NCBI GenBank assembly: GCA_964593585.1
Contig: CAZQIZ010000001.1
Span: 124,001 to 188,000 of the forward strand
Origin: JACQFV01 sp964593585
GTDB taxonomy: Bacteria > Zixibacteria > MSB-5A5 > WJJR01
Direction of reading: 5' to 3'
Length of the DNA stretch: 64,000 nucleotides
Position numbers and translations under genes: made by a program. Positions 43,558 to 51,316 of this stretch are shown here, piece by piece (position 1 is the stretch's first letter; each line of letters begins with the position of its first letter). A model generated the notes under the pieces. It saw nothing but the letters and a program-made list of their open reading frames with translations, ran no database searches and had not been told where the DNA came from.

Positions 43558-45066
43558 GTGAACGACCGCCAGTTGCGTGAGAATCGTGATGTGTCCATAA
43601 ATATGTCCGGGGAACAGTTCCGCGCCCTCGGGCACGATCTGGTCGACCGGATTGCCGATCTGTTCGACACTCTGCCCGCCCGTCCGGTGACGACAGGGGA
43701 GAGGCCCTCGCAGATCCGTGCGCTCCTCGATGCCGGGCGCGCGCTGCCGCAGGACGGCGCCGATCCGCGCGAGCTGATGACACGCGCCGCCGATCTGTTG
43801 ATTGAGCATTCTCTCTACAATGGCCACCCGCGCTTCTGGGGATACATCACCGCGCCCTCGGCGCCGATCGGAGTGCTTGGCGAACTTCTGGCCTCAGCGG
43901 TCAATCCCAATCTCGGCGGCTGGCCGCTCTCGCCAATGGGCACCGAGATCGAACTGCAGACATTGCGCTGGATCGCCGAGTTGATCGGCTACCCGCGCGA
44001 GTGCGGCGGCATTCTGGTCAGCGGCGGCAACATGGCGAATTTCGTCGGTTTCCTCGCGGCGCGCGCCGCCGTGGGCGGCGCGGACCTGCGGCGACAGGGG
44101 ATGGGAGCGGCGGACCATGCGCGGCTGCGTGTCTACACATCGGCCGAGACTCACACCTGGATTGAAAAGGCGGCCGATCTGTTCGGTCTGGGCACCGATG
44201 CGGTGCGCTGGATTCCCACCGATGATGATCTGCGCATGAACACGCGCGCCCTGCGTGAGCAGATCGCCGCCGATCGCCGGAGTGGCGAGCGGCCGTTCAT
44301 GGTAATCGGCACCGCCGGTTCGGTCAGCACCGGCGCGGTTGATCCGTTGCCCGAACTGGCGGAAATCTGCCGCGAGCAGAATCTCTGGTTTCATGTCGAT
44401 GGCGCGTATGGCGGCTTTGCCGCGGCCGCGCCCGAGGCGCCCGCCGATCTGCGCGGGTTGTCGCTGGCCGATTCGGTCGCGGTTGATCCGCACAAATGGC
44501 TGTATGCGCCGCTGGAGGCCGGGTGCGCGCTGGTCCGCAATCCCGATCATCTGCGCAACGCCTTCACCTACAAGCCGAAATACTACCATCTCGAGGAGGA
44601 GGCGCTCAATTTCGTCGAGTATGGCCCGCAGAACTCACGGGGGTTCCGTGCGCTGAAAGTCTGGTTGCAGCTGCAGCAGGCGGGCCGTTCCGGATATGCG
44701 CGGATGATCGGCGAGGACATTGAGCTGGCGCGGTATGCCTATGAACTCATTTCGGAACATGCCGAGTTCGAGCCGCGCACGCTCGGCTTGAGCATTGCCA
44801 CCTTCCGCTATGTGCCGACCGATTTGCGCGGCAACATCGGCACCGATGCGACCGAGGAGTATCTCAACAAGCTCAATGAGGATCTTCTGGCGCAGATCGA
44901 GCAGGGCGGCGATGTGTTTGTCTCGCCGGCGGTGATCCGTGAACGGTACCACCTGCGGCTCTGTGTGGTCAATTTCCGCACCACCCGCGTCGATATCGCG
45001 GCCATGCCCGAGATCATCGCCAGGGCCGGACGGGAAGTCGACCGGCGGTTGCGCGGGCATTCGTAG
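43558..45066 (+). CDS. Group II pyridoxal-phosphate-dependent amino acid decarboxylase
   Basis: The 502-residue protein has the family features HPRFWGYITAPSAPIG, the cofactor-binding HVDGAYGGFAA (Asp stacking the ring nitrogen) and the PLP lysine Lys313 in VAVDPHKWLYAPLEAG. It belongs to the aromatic-L-amino-acid/glutamate/aspartate decarboxylase superfamily; which amino acid is used is not determinable. The GTG at 43558 follows AGGGAGAG and is preferred; ATG 43603 is an alternative. It follows the PIG-L deacetylase gene directly. Confidence 0.9.
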   Translation: MNDRQLRENRDVSINMSGEQFRALGHDLVDRIADLFDTLPARPVTTGERPSQIRALLDAGRALPQDGADPRELMTRAADLLIEHSLYNGHPRFWGYITAPSAPIGVLGELLASAVNPNLGGWPLSPMGTEIELQTLRWIAELIGYPRECGGILVSGGNMANFVGFLAARAAVGGADLRRQGMGAADHARLRVYTSAETHTWIEKAADLFGLGTDAVRWIPTDDDLRMNTRALREQIAADRRSGERPFMVIGTAGSVSTGAVDPLPELAEICREQNLWFHVDGAYGGFAAAAPEAPADLRGLSLADSVAVDPHKWLYAPLEAGCALVRNPDHLRNAFTYKPKYYHLEEEALNFVEYGPQNSRGFRALKVWLQLQQAGRSGYARMIGEDIELARYAYELISEHAEFEPRTLGLSIATFRYVPTDLRGNIGTDATEEYLNKLNEDLLAQIEQGGDVFVSPAVIRERYHLRLCVVNFRTTRVDIAAMPEIIARAGREVDRRLRGHS

Positions 45067-45089
45067 TCACGCACTGGGAGGGCATTGAG

Positions 45090-45168
45090 GGGAGGGCGAG
45101 GCTTCCGCCGAGCCTGCAGTTTGTTCCTAGTCGGCGGAGAGCAGGCTCCGCAGAAGCGTCGCCCTCCC
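45090..45168. repeat. Palindromic repeat element, same family as the 19.3 kb copy
   Basis: The left arm (45090-45117) and right arm (45141-45168) are imperfect inverted copies of each other, about 28 bases each, around a 23-base centre. The left arm is identical over 28 bases to 19307-19334. There is no coding capacity in the unit. Confidence 0.8.
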
Positions 45169-45220
45169 GTTCGTGTGCTTGATGATGGGGAGGGCGATCC
45201 GCGGACTCACGGACATCACC

Positions 45221-45262
45221 GAAAACACCACAGCCCCGCCGGCATTGGCCGACGGGGCTGTG
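45221..45262 (-). terminator. Intrinsic terminator of the selenoprotein gene
   Basis: A 10-bp stem CACAGCCCCG (45229-45238) / CGGGGCTGTG (45253-45262) lies 21 bases beyond the stop of the minus-strand gene and is followed on that strand by GTGTTTTCGG. Confidence 0.6.
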
Positions 45263-45283
45263 TGCGCTTCTATGGAAGCCGGC

Positions 45284-46213
45284 TCAACTGCCGCTTTTGG
45301 TGGCGGTGGAGTCGGGAGGTTGCTGCAATTTGACGATCTGTTCCTTGGCGAATTCCACGTCCTCGCCCTCGGGCCACTTCTTCAGGTACTCCTGATAGGC
45401 CGCGATCGCCTCGTCCTTCTTGCCGGCGTTGGCGGAGTAGAAGGCGACATAGATCCAGGCCTCGGAGGCCTTCTCGCCCTGCGGCCAGCGGTTGTAGCAG
45501 TCACGGGCGTGGTTGATGGCGCACTCGAAGTCCTTCTTCTTGCGGCAGCACCAGGCGCGATCGAGGACGGCGTCATCGGCCAGCCCGCTTTTGTTCTCCG
45601 GGTCAACCGTGATCACCGCCGCATAGCGCGCGTCGGCGTCATCGATACGGTTCCAGGACAACAGCCGTTCCGCGAGTTTGTACATGAAGGCGGGATCGGA
45701 GGACTTGTCCTTCTCCTCGGCCAGCATCGAGGCCAGGGTGCCGATGCCCTTCTGGTAATCATCGACTGTGGCGATGAACTCGGCGGGACGGACAAAGCCG
45801 AGCGTACGGTCCACCTGCTCGCCCTTGGCGTTGTAGACCAGGACCGTCGGGGTGCCGACGATGTTGAACTTCTCGCGCATTTCGGGATTCTTGCCAGTCT
45901 CGACCTTGGCGAGGATGTAGTTGTTCTTCTTCGCCCAGGCTTGGAAGTCGGGGTTGGCCCATGTGGACTCTGCCAGAGTCCGGCAGGGGCCTCAGCCAAA
46001 GCCGTAGAAGTCGACCAGCGCCGGACGTCCCTCTTTGGCCGCCTGCGCCAGCGCCTCCTCGACATTCTTGGACCACATCTCGTGCCCGTTGAAGGACTCG
46101 TCCCAGCGGGGCTCATCCTTCTTGGCTTCTTCGGCGCGCGAGATGGGGGCCGCGAGAACGGACACACCCAACGCGAGGGCGGCCGTCCCGAGGATCCACT
46201 TGCGGTTTTTCAT
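45284..46213 (-). CDS. Secreted thioredoxin-fold selenoprotein (predicted U-G-P-C), TPR-like C-terminus
   Basis: Read straight through one in-frame TGA, this is a 309-residue protein. It has a signal peptide (WILGTAALALGVSVLAAP), a thioredoxin domain in which ALVDFYGFG is followed by TGA (codon 74, 45994-45992) and then GPCRTLAEST, and the cis-proline motif VGTPTVLVYNAKG. About 170 helical residues resembling tetratricopeptide repeats follow. TGA replaces the first Cys of CGPC, and a stem-loop with SECIS geometry starts right after it. A conventional caller would report two broken ORFs (46216-45992 and 45880-45284), which are in the same frame. The ATG at 46213 has AAGGAG eight bases upstream. 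No sel genes are in the window. The alternative is a point-mutated pseudogene. Confidence 0.85.
45956..45991 (-). promoter_or_regulatory. Candidate bacterial SECIS element
   Basis: Directly after the TGA, GGCCC (45991-45987) pairs with GGGCC (45960-45956); an internal loop follows, then a 6-bp perfect upper stem GGACTC (45981-45976) / GAGTCC (45970-45965) with apical loop TGGCA. The loop GG lies at bases 18-19 after the TGA. The known bacterial SelB-binding hairpin (E. coli fdhF) has an apical stem-loop with GG in the loop at about the same distance. The match of stem, loop and spacing was found by eye. Confidence 0.75.
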
Positions 46214-46368
46214 CACGACAACTCCTTGTGATTATGGTACTCCGTGATGCGTTGACAGTTCGAACCGGTCTGTGTCGGGTCGTCAGATCCGACGTCGGGA
46301 ATAAACAATAATTCCACCGCGAATGCTCCCGATTATTTCGCCGGGATGTTGCATTCCTGCCGCGGGGC

Positions 46369-46423
46369 GCCCTCACCCGCTCCGCTGGCGCGGAGCGACC
46401 TCCCCCAGAGGGGGAGGTGAATT
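46369..46423 (-). repeat. Palindromic repeat, inverted and diverged copy of the 46.6 kb family
   Basis: Reverse-complemented, this reads like the copies at 46591 and 46710: a CTCCCTCTGGGAG-like hairpin (here CCTCCCCCagaGGGGGAGG) next to a second hairpin (GCTCCGCtggcGCGGAGC) and a gggtgaggg end. The second hairpin keeps its fold but changes sequence. Confidence 0.65.
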
Positions 46424-46590
46424 TCCTGATTCCGGAAGAGTGCTCACTCTGGAACTGAAATGTTTGCCCGCGTGGAGACTGAGGTGAACTCTTCGCGTTC
46501 GATCGCGCATGAGGATTGCGATATGCCCTTTCAGCCATGTACGATGTGAGTACTCTCTGCTCCGAAGCCGCAAATGTGAGAAGCAATGAA

Positions 46591-46645
46591 GTTCACCTCT
46601 CCCTCTGGGAGAGGTCGATTCGCCGAAGGCGAATCGGGTGAGGGC
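46591..46645 (+). repeat. Palindromic repeat copy 1
   Basis: Composed of CCTCTCCCtctGGGAGAGG followed by GATTCGCCgaaGGCGAATC and gggtgaggg. It is essentially identical to 46710-46764. The 119-base spacing places both in the gap between the selenoprotein gene and the hydrolase gene, which otherwise holds no recognisable gene (46214-46773). Confidence 0.8.
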
Positions 46646-46709
46646 ACTCCTGCGGCCAAAATGCAACGTCCAGCCCTTCCGAAGTGAGCAATCCGCTGGA
46701 ATGAGCAAA

Positions 46710-46764
46710 GTTCACCTCTCCCTCTGGGAGAGGTCGATTCGCCGAAGGCGAATCGGGTGAGGGC
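46710..46764 (+). repeat. Palindromic repeat copy 2
   Basis: Near-identical to 46591-46645, ending ten bases from the 3' end of the minus-strand hydrolase gene, where the hairpins may also serve to end or protect its transcript. Confidence 0.8.
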
Positions 46765-46773
46765 GCTCCCGCG

Positions 46774-47550
46774 CTACCTGAAAATCTCCCCAAAGAACCA
46801 GCGCATCGCCTCCCAGGACCGCACATCGGCGCTGTGATTGTAGGCCGCGCCCTTCGACTTGTCGGTGCCGGCCATCGGCTGGGTGAATGAATGAACCGCG
46901 TCCTCGTAGGCGACGTACTCATAGCGCACGCCGGCGTCGCGCATCTCCTTCATGAAGGCGGCGATGGACTCCACGGAGACATAGGGGTCATCGGCGCCAT
47001 TGAGCACTAACACCCGTCCCTTGATGTTCTTGGCGTCGGCCGGGTTGGCCGCATCCAGCGCCGCGTGGAAGCCAACGACGCCGCTGACCGGCTTGCCCGA
47101 ACGGGCCAGCTCAAGACAGACCCAGCCGCCGAAACAGTAGCCGATCGCGGCGGTGCGCATCGAGTCCACACGCTGGAATTTGCGCAGCCAGTCAAACGCC
47201 GCGCCGACCCGTTCGCGCGTCAACGCCGGATTGCTCTTGTACTTGCCCGACTCGGCGCCGGCGGCCGGGACATCAGCGGGACGAATCCCCTTGCCGTAGA
47301 TGTCCGCCGCGAACGCGACATATCCCAGCCCCGCCAGTTGCTCGCAGCGCGACTTCTCATAGTCGGTCAGGCCCATCCACTGATGCACCACCAGCACGCC
47401 CGGCTGCGGCGCGGTGCGGGCGTCATCGTAGACAAGGTACCCCTCGCAGGCGACATCGCCGACTTGGTATTCGATGGTCTGGGTGACGATTTTGGCGTGC
47501 GCCGGCAGGGCAAAGCCGAGCGCGATTAGTGCGACTAGCAGGATTTTCAT
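46774..47550 (-). CDS. Secreted dienelactone hydrolase family protein
   Basis: An alpha/beta hydrolase of 258 residues with a signal peptide (KILLVALIALGFALPAHA). The nucleophile is Cys139 in IGYCFGGW, as in dienelactone hydrolases, with the acid in LNGADDPYVS and the histidine in DAVHSFTQP. Substrate is unknown. The start at 47550 follows AAGGAG; the frame is open 18 codons upstream, but that start would bury the signal peptide. It diverges from the sigma-54 regulator gene at 47740. Confidence 0.88.
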   Translation of the reverse strand: MKILLVALIALGFALPAHAKIVTQTIEYQVGDVACEGYLVYDDARTAPQPGVLVVHQWMGLTDYEKSRCEQLAGLGYVAFAADIYGKGIRPADVPAAGAESGKYKSNPALTRERVGAAFDWLRKFQRVDSMRTAAIGYCFGGWVCLELARSGKPVSGVVGFHAALDAANPADAKNIKGRVLVLNGADDPYVSVESIAAFMKEMRDAGVRYEYVAYEDAVHSFTQPMAGTDKSKGAAYNHSADVRSWEAMRWFFGEIFR

Positions 47551-47739
47551 CGGAATCTCCTTCGGGGGTGTCAGATTCATCTTCGCGCGCGCAATTAAGA
47601 GCAAAATGGTGGCGTAGGCAACGAGAATGCACCAGTGAGGATCGAATCGCTACGCTCCGATTGCGTGGCAGCGACGGCGCACAATAGGACCCTACCACAA
47701 CGGACAACGACGCTTTACCTTGTCCGCGGAGGACGGACC

Positions 47740-49095
47740 ATGCCAAACCTGCGAGTTCTGGTCGTCGATGATGAAAAGCCCCAGCGCGACCTGGTCGGCG
47801 GGGCGCTGCGCAAACAGGGATACACCGTGACCGAAGCCGGTTCGGCCGATGAGGCGTTGGCGGCGGTCAAGGATGTCTTTCCCGAGATCGCCCTGTTGGA
47901 CATCCAGATGCCGGGTAAATCCGGGCTGGAACTGCTGGCGGAATTGAAGAAGATCAATCCGGATTTGCAGGCGATCATTGTCTCGGCCCACGCCGACTTC
48001 GACAAGGGGCTGGAGGCGATGAAGAAGGGGGCGCTCGACTTCCTGAAAAAGCCGGTCGAGTTCACCGAACTGTTCGCCGTGGTCGCGCGCGCGGCCGAGC
48101 GGCACTGGCTGCTCTCCGAAGTGCGCTATTTCCGCGAACAGATCGAGGAGCCGTACCGCGACGATGCGGTGGTGATCGCCTCCGATGCGATGCGCGAGGT
48201 CTTCTCGACGGTGGCGCGCGCGGCCGATTCCGATTCCACCGTGCTGATCCGCGGCGAATCGGGCACCGGCAAGGAACTGGTGGCGCGGGCGTTGCACCGT
48301 TCCTCCAGCCGGCGGGTCAAGAACTTCATCGCGGTCAACTGCGCCGCCATCCCCGAAGCGCTGCTGGAGGCCGAACTGTTCGGCGCCGAGAAGGGGGCCT
48401 ACACCGGGGCGCTGGCGCGACGGATCGGTCGTTTCGAGCTGGCCGCCGGCGGGACCATCTTTCTCGATGAGATCGGCGACATGCCCGCCTCGATCCAGGC
48501 GAAGGTCCTCCGCGCGCTCGAGCACAAGGCCTTTGAACGTCTCGGCGGCAATGAGACCGTGACTTCCGACTGCCGCGTGGTAGCGGCCACCCATCAGAAT
48601 CTCGAGGAGATGGTCAAGGAAGGGAAGTTCCGCGAGGACCTGTACTACCGTCTGAATGTCATTCAGATCACGATTCCGCCTCTGCGGCAACGGCCGCAGG
48701 ACATCCTGCCTCTGGTCGACGCCTTCATCAAACGGCAGCATCGTGTGCGCGGACGCGCCATCCGCGGGATCACCCCGGCGGCGAAGGACCTGATTCTGTC
48801 CTACCATTGGCCGGGGAATGTGCGCGAACTGCTCAACGCCATCGAACGCGCCTGTGTGCTGGCGCGCACCGATGTCCTCGATGTCGCCGACTTCTCGCTC
48901 GGGATCACCGCCGCGCCGGCGCCCAGCGCGCCGTCCGAACTGCCAACCCTTCCGTTGGCGGAGGTGGAGAAACGGCACATCCAACGGGCGCTGGAGCATC
49001 ACAACTACGCCCTGCAACAGACCGCCGAGTCGCTGGGCATTCACCGCAATACGCTGCGGCTGAAGATGAAGGAGTACGGGCTGGAGCGGGAGTGA
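47740..49095 (+). CDS. Sigma-54-dependent response regulator with GAYTGA loop
   Basis: A 451-residue NtrC-family regulator: receiver (Asp54 in ALLDIQMPGKSG), AAA+ domain (GESGTGKE, GAEKGAYTGA, GGTIFLDEIGDM) and a Fis-type helix-turn-helix (ALQQTAESLGIHRNTLRLK). The sigma-54-contact loop reads GAYTGA instead of GAFTGA, a conservative aromatic change. The ATG has a GGAGGAC ribosome-binding site. No kinase gene is adjacent, so it is an orphan regulator. Confidence 0.93.
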   Translation: MPNLRVLVVDDEKPQRDLVGGALRKQGYTVTEAGSADEALAAVKDVFPEIALLDIQMPGKSGLELLAELKKINPDLQAIIVSAHADFDKGLEAMKKGALDFLKKPVEFTELFAVVARAAERHWLLSEVRYFREQIEEPYRDDAVVIASDAMREVFSTVARAADSDSTVLIRGESGTGKELVARALHRSSSRRVKNFIAVNCAAIPEALLEAELFGAEKGAYTGALARRIGRFELAAGGTIFLDEIGDMPASIQAKVLRALEHKAFERLGGNETVTSDCRVVAATHQNLEEMVKEGKFREDLYYRLNVIQITIPPLRQRPQDILPLVDAFIKRQHRVRGRAIRGITPAAKDLILSYHWPGNVRELLNAIERACVLARTDVLDVADFSLGITAAPAPSAPSELPTLPLAEVEKRHIQRALEHHNYALQQTAESLGIHRNTLRLKMKEYGLERE

Positions 49096-49113
49096 GTGAA
49101 TCACTCGGGGGGT

Positions 49114-49179
49114 AACAAAGATTCCAAGTCAAATGAACGGGCGTTCCGCCGCGTTCATTTGACTTGGAATGACGGGGTG
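49114..49179 (+). repeat. Left palindromic element flanking the GIY-YIG gene
   Basis: A 19-bp perfect inverted repeat (49121-49139 with 49152-49170) begins ATTCCAAGTCAAATGAACG; the 12-base centre can fold further. It is bordered by aacaaag on the left and gacggggtg on the right. The same borders, inverted, surround the element at 49561-49629. Confidence 0.9.
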
Positions 49180-49210
49180 CGGCAGTGGACAGTCTGGGTA
49201 GTGCGGAGCG

Positions 49211-49498
49211 ATGGATAGACTATACTGTGTGTACATTATGACGAATGTGCACAACACCGTGCTCTACACCGGAATGACCAGCGACTTGAAAGCCCGCGTG
49301 TGGCAGCACAAGAATCATGTGGTCAAAGGGTTCTCGCAAAGATACAGAACATCGAAGCTGATCTACTATGAGGTCTGCCCGGGAGCCGACGCGGCGATCT
49401 GGCGCGAAAAGCGAATCAAATCGATGACACGGGCAGAGAAAGAGCGGCTGATCCGTGGACTGAACCCCACGTGGAGAGATTTGATCGAAGATCTTTGA
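49211..49498 (+). CDS. Small GIY-YIG nuclease family protein
   Basis: The 95-residue single-domain protein has the GIY-like VYIMTN and the YIG-like LYTGMTSDLKARVWQHK, with the catalytic Arg in LKAR and the late Glu in AAIWREKRIKSM. It matches the short GIY-YIG (UPF0213/YhbQ-like) proteins, whose target DNA is not known. Its base composition is clearly more AT-rich than neighbouring genes, suggesting transfer. It lies between two inverted palindromic elements sharing outer sequence, which points to a link between nuclease and repeats. Confidence 0.9.
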   Translation: MDRLYCVYIMTNVHNTVLYTGMTSDLKARVWQHKNHVVKGFSQRYRTSKLIYYEVCPGADAAIWREKRIKSMTRAEKERLIRGLNPTWRDLIEDL

Positions 49499-49560
49499 CC
49501 GTTCATTGTGAGTAGTGTTTCGCCCGGTTCCACGGCAATTTCTTGTATCTCCGAGTCCTT

Positions 49561-49629
49561 CACCCCGTCATTCCAAGCCAAGAGCCCGGATGCCGCTGGC
49601 ATCCGGGCTCTTGGCTTGGAATCTTTGTT
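49561..49629 (-). repeat. Right palindromic element flanking the GIY-YIG gene
   Basis: A 25-bp perfect stem (49570-49594 with 49598-49622) with a three-base gct loop. The outer part, attccaagccaa, and the borders caccccgtc / ctttgtt are the inverse of those at 49114-49179, while the inner arm (gagcccggatgcc) is unrelated to the other element's inner arm. It also lies just beyond the stop of the minus-strand HerA-like gene. Confidence 0.9.
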
Positions 49630-49633
49630 GCTC

Positions 49634-51094
49634 TTAGCGGCGGCCGCCGAGGGAGCCGAGAATGCCGCGGATGAGCGCGCGCCCCACCGCGCTGCCCACC
49701 GAGCGGGCGGTGCCCTTCATGAATGTGTCCATGGCAGTGTCGCGGCGGCGCGACGCCGGACGTGGGGCGGGGGCGGGTTGACGGCGCGCCAGAGTGTCGA
49801 TCTCCTCGCGGTGGGCGCGCTGCTCCGCCTTGCGGCGCAGCAGTTCGTAGGCGGACTCACGATCGATAGTCTGCTCGTAACGGCCGCGCAGGGGAGAGGA
49901 TTGGATCAGGGCCTGACGGTCCTGCGGGGGAATTGGCCCGATGAGGCTCGACGGCGGAAAGACAAGCGCGCGCTCGACCATGCCCGGCGAACCCTTGGGA
50001 TCGAGGAACGACACCAGCCCCTCGCCAACGCCGACCTCGGTGATGGCGGCTTCCACATCGAAGGCCGGATTGGCACGGAATGTCTGCGCGGCGGCGCGCA
50101 CCGCCTTTTGATCCTTTGGCGTGAAGGCGCGCAAGGCATGCTGCACACGGTTGCCCAGTTGGCCGAGGATGTCTTCGGGAATGTCGAGCGGGCTCTGGGT
50201 GATGAAGAAGACGCCCACCCCCTTGGAGCGGATCAAACGCACCACCTGCTCGACTTTGTCGACCAGCGCCTTGGGGGCGTCATCGAACAACAGGTGCGCC
50301 TCATCGAAGAAGAAGACCAGTTTCGGTTTTTCCAGATCGCCGGCCTCGGGCAGTTCCTCGAAGAGTTCGGCCAAAAGCCACAGCAGGAAGGTGGAGTAGA
50401 TCTTCGGCGCGTGGAACAGCCGGTCGGCGGCGAGGATGTTCACCATCCCGCGGCCATCGGCTGACACGCGCATCAGATCGGCCAACTCCAGCGCCGGCTC
50501 GCCGAAGAGCGCATCGGCGCCCTGCTGCTCCAGCGCCACCAGGCCGCGTTGAATCGCCCCGATGCTGGCGGCGGTGATGTTGCCGTATTTGGTGCGAAAC
50601 GACTTGGCGTTGTCGCCGACAAACTTCAGCATCTCCTGCAGGTCCTTCAGATCCAGAAGCAGAAGCCCGTTGTCGTCGGCGATCTTGAACAACAGCGCCA
50701 GCACGCCGCTTTGGGTCTCGTTTAAGTCCAAAAGCCGCGCCAGCAGGATCGGCCCCATATCGGAGATGGTCGCGCGCACCGGATGCCCGCCGGCGCCGAA
50801 GACATCCCAGAAGGCCACCGGGCAACCCGCGAATGTGTGGGTGATTCCGAGAGTCTCGATTCGGGCCGCGAGCTTGGGATTTGATGCCCCCGGTTGCGAC
50901 AGACCGGCCAGATCCCCCTTCACATCGGCCATGAAGACCGGCACACCGATGCGGGAGAAGTTTTCGGCGATGACCTGCAATGTGACTGTCTTCCCGGTGC
51001 CGGTGGCCCCGGCGATCAGGCCATGGCGATTCGACATCTGCGGCAGCAGATGGATGATCTGCGACGATTTGGCTATAGGCAGTGGCTGCGACAT
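49634..51094 (-). CDS. HerA-like ATPase (DUF853 family)
   Basis: The 486-residue protein has a HerA/FtsK-type P-loop (Walker A AGATGTGKT, Walker B LVFFFDEAHLLF) and the sensor motif FFITQSP. DUF853 proteins are predicted ring ATPases; the first residues carry the N-terminal clasp typical of the family. The last 100 residues are Arg- and Ala-rich with a Pro-rich linker. Its biological target is not known, and no NurA or Sir2 partner is adjacent. The palindrome at 49561-49629 lies immediately past its stop. Confidence 0.9.
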   Translation of the reverse strand: MSQPLPIAKSSQIIHLLPQMSNRHGLIAGATGTGKTVTLQVIAENFSRIGVPVFMADVKGDLAGLSQPGASNPKLAARIETLGITHTFAGCPVAFWDVFGAGGHPVRATISDMGPILLARLLDLNETQSGVLALLFKIADDNGLLLLDLKDLQEMLKFVGDNAKSFRTKYGNITAASIGAIQRGLVALEQQGADALFGEPALELADLMRVSADGRGMVNILAADRLFHAPKIYSTFLLWLLAELFEELPEAGDLEKPKLVFFFDEAHLLFDDAPKALVDKVEQVVRLIRSKGVGVFFITQSPLDIPEDILGQLGNRVQHALRAFTPKDQKAVRAAAQTFRANPAFDVEAAITEVGVGEGLVSFLDPKGSPGMVERALVFPPSSLIGPIPPQDRQALIQSSPLRGRYEQTIDRESAYELLRRKAEQRAHREEIDTLARRQPAPAPRPASRRRDTAMDTFMKGTARSVGSAVGRALIRGILGSLGGRR

Positions 51095-51316
51095 GCCGCG
51101 AAAGAAGGGCCTTCCCGTAACGAGGTCAACGTCTTAGCCGCCGCCCGAATTCGGTGCGCGACTCGAAATCGACGCACAAAATCTCGTGGGATCCGGTGGA
51201 CCAAACGGTTCAGCCGCATCGGCAACTGATTGGCGCGCTTGTATTTCCTTAAACAGGATCGACTGGCACGCCCCTTGCCATGGGGTTGCCCGGACTGGAT
51301 GTCCAAGGAGGATGCC

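Noticed and set aside
45992..45994. Ordinary nonsense mutation instead of Sec
   Set aside because: Not excluded, but the TGA sits at the catalytic Cys position, the frame is intact on both sides for over 230 codons, and a SECIS-like stem-loop follows.
45613..46167. Minus-strand ORF of 184 codons across the TGA
   Set aside because: Different frame from the thioredoxin domain; it only fills the gap that the in-frame TGA leaves in the true frame.
47692..49104. Long minus-strand ORF of 470 codons
   Set aside because: It is the antisense of the GAYTGA response regulator and shows the Arg/His/Gln-rich composition of high-GC shadow frames, with no motif.
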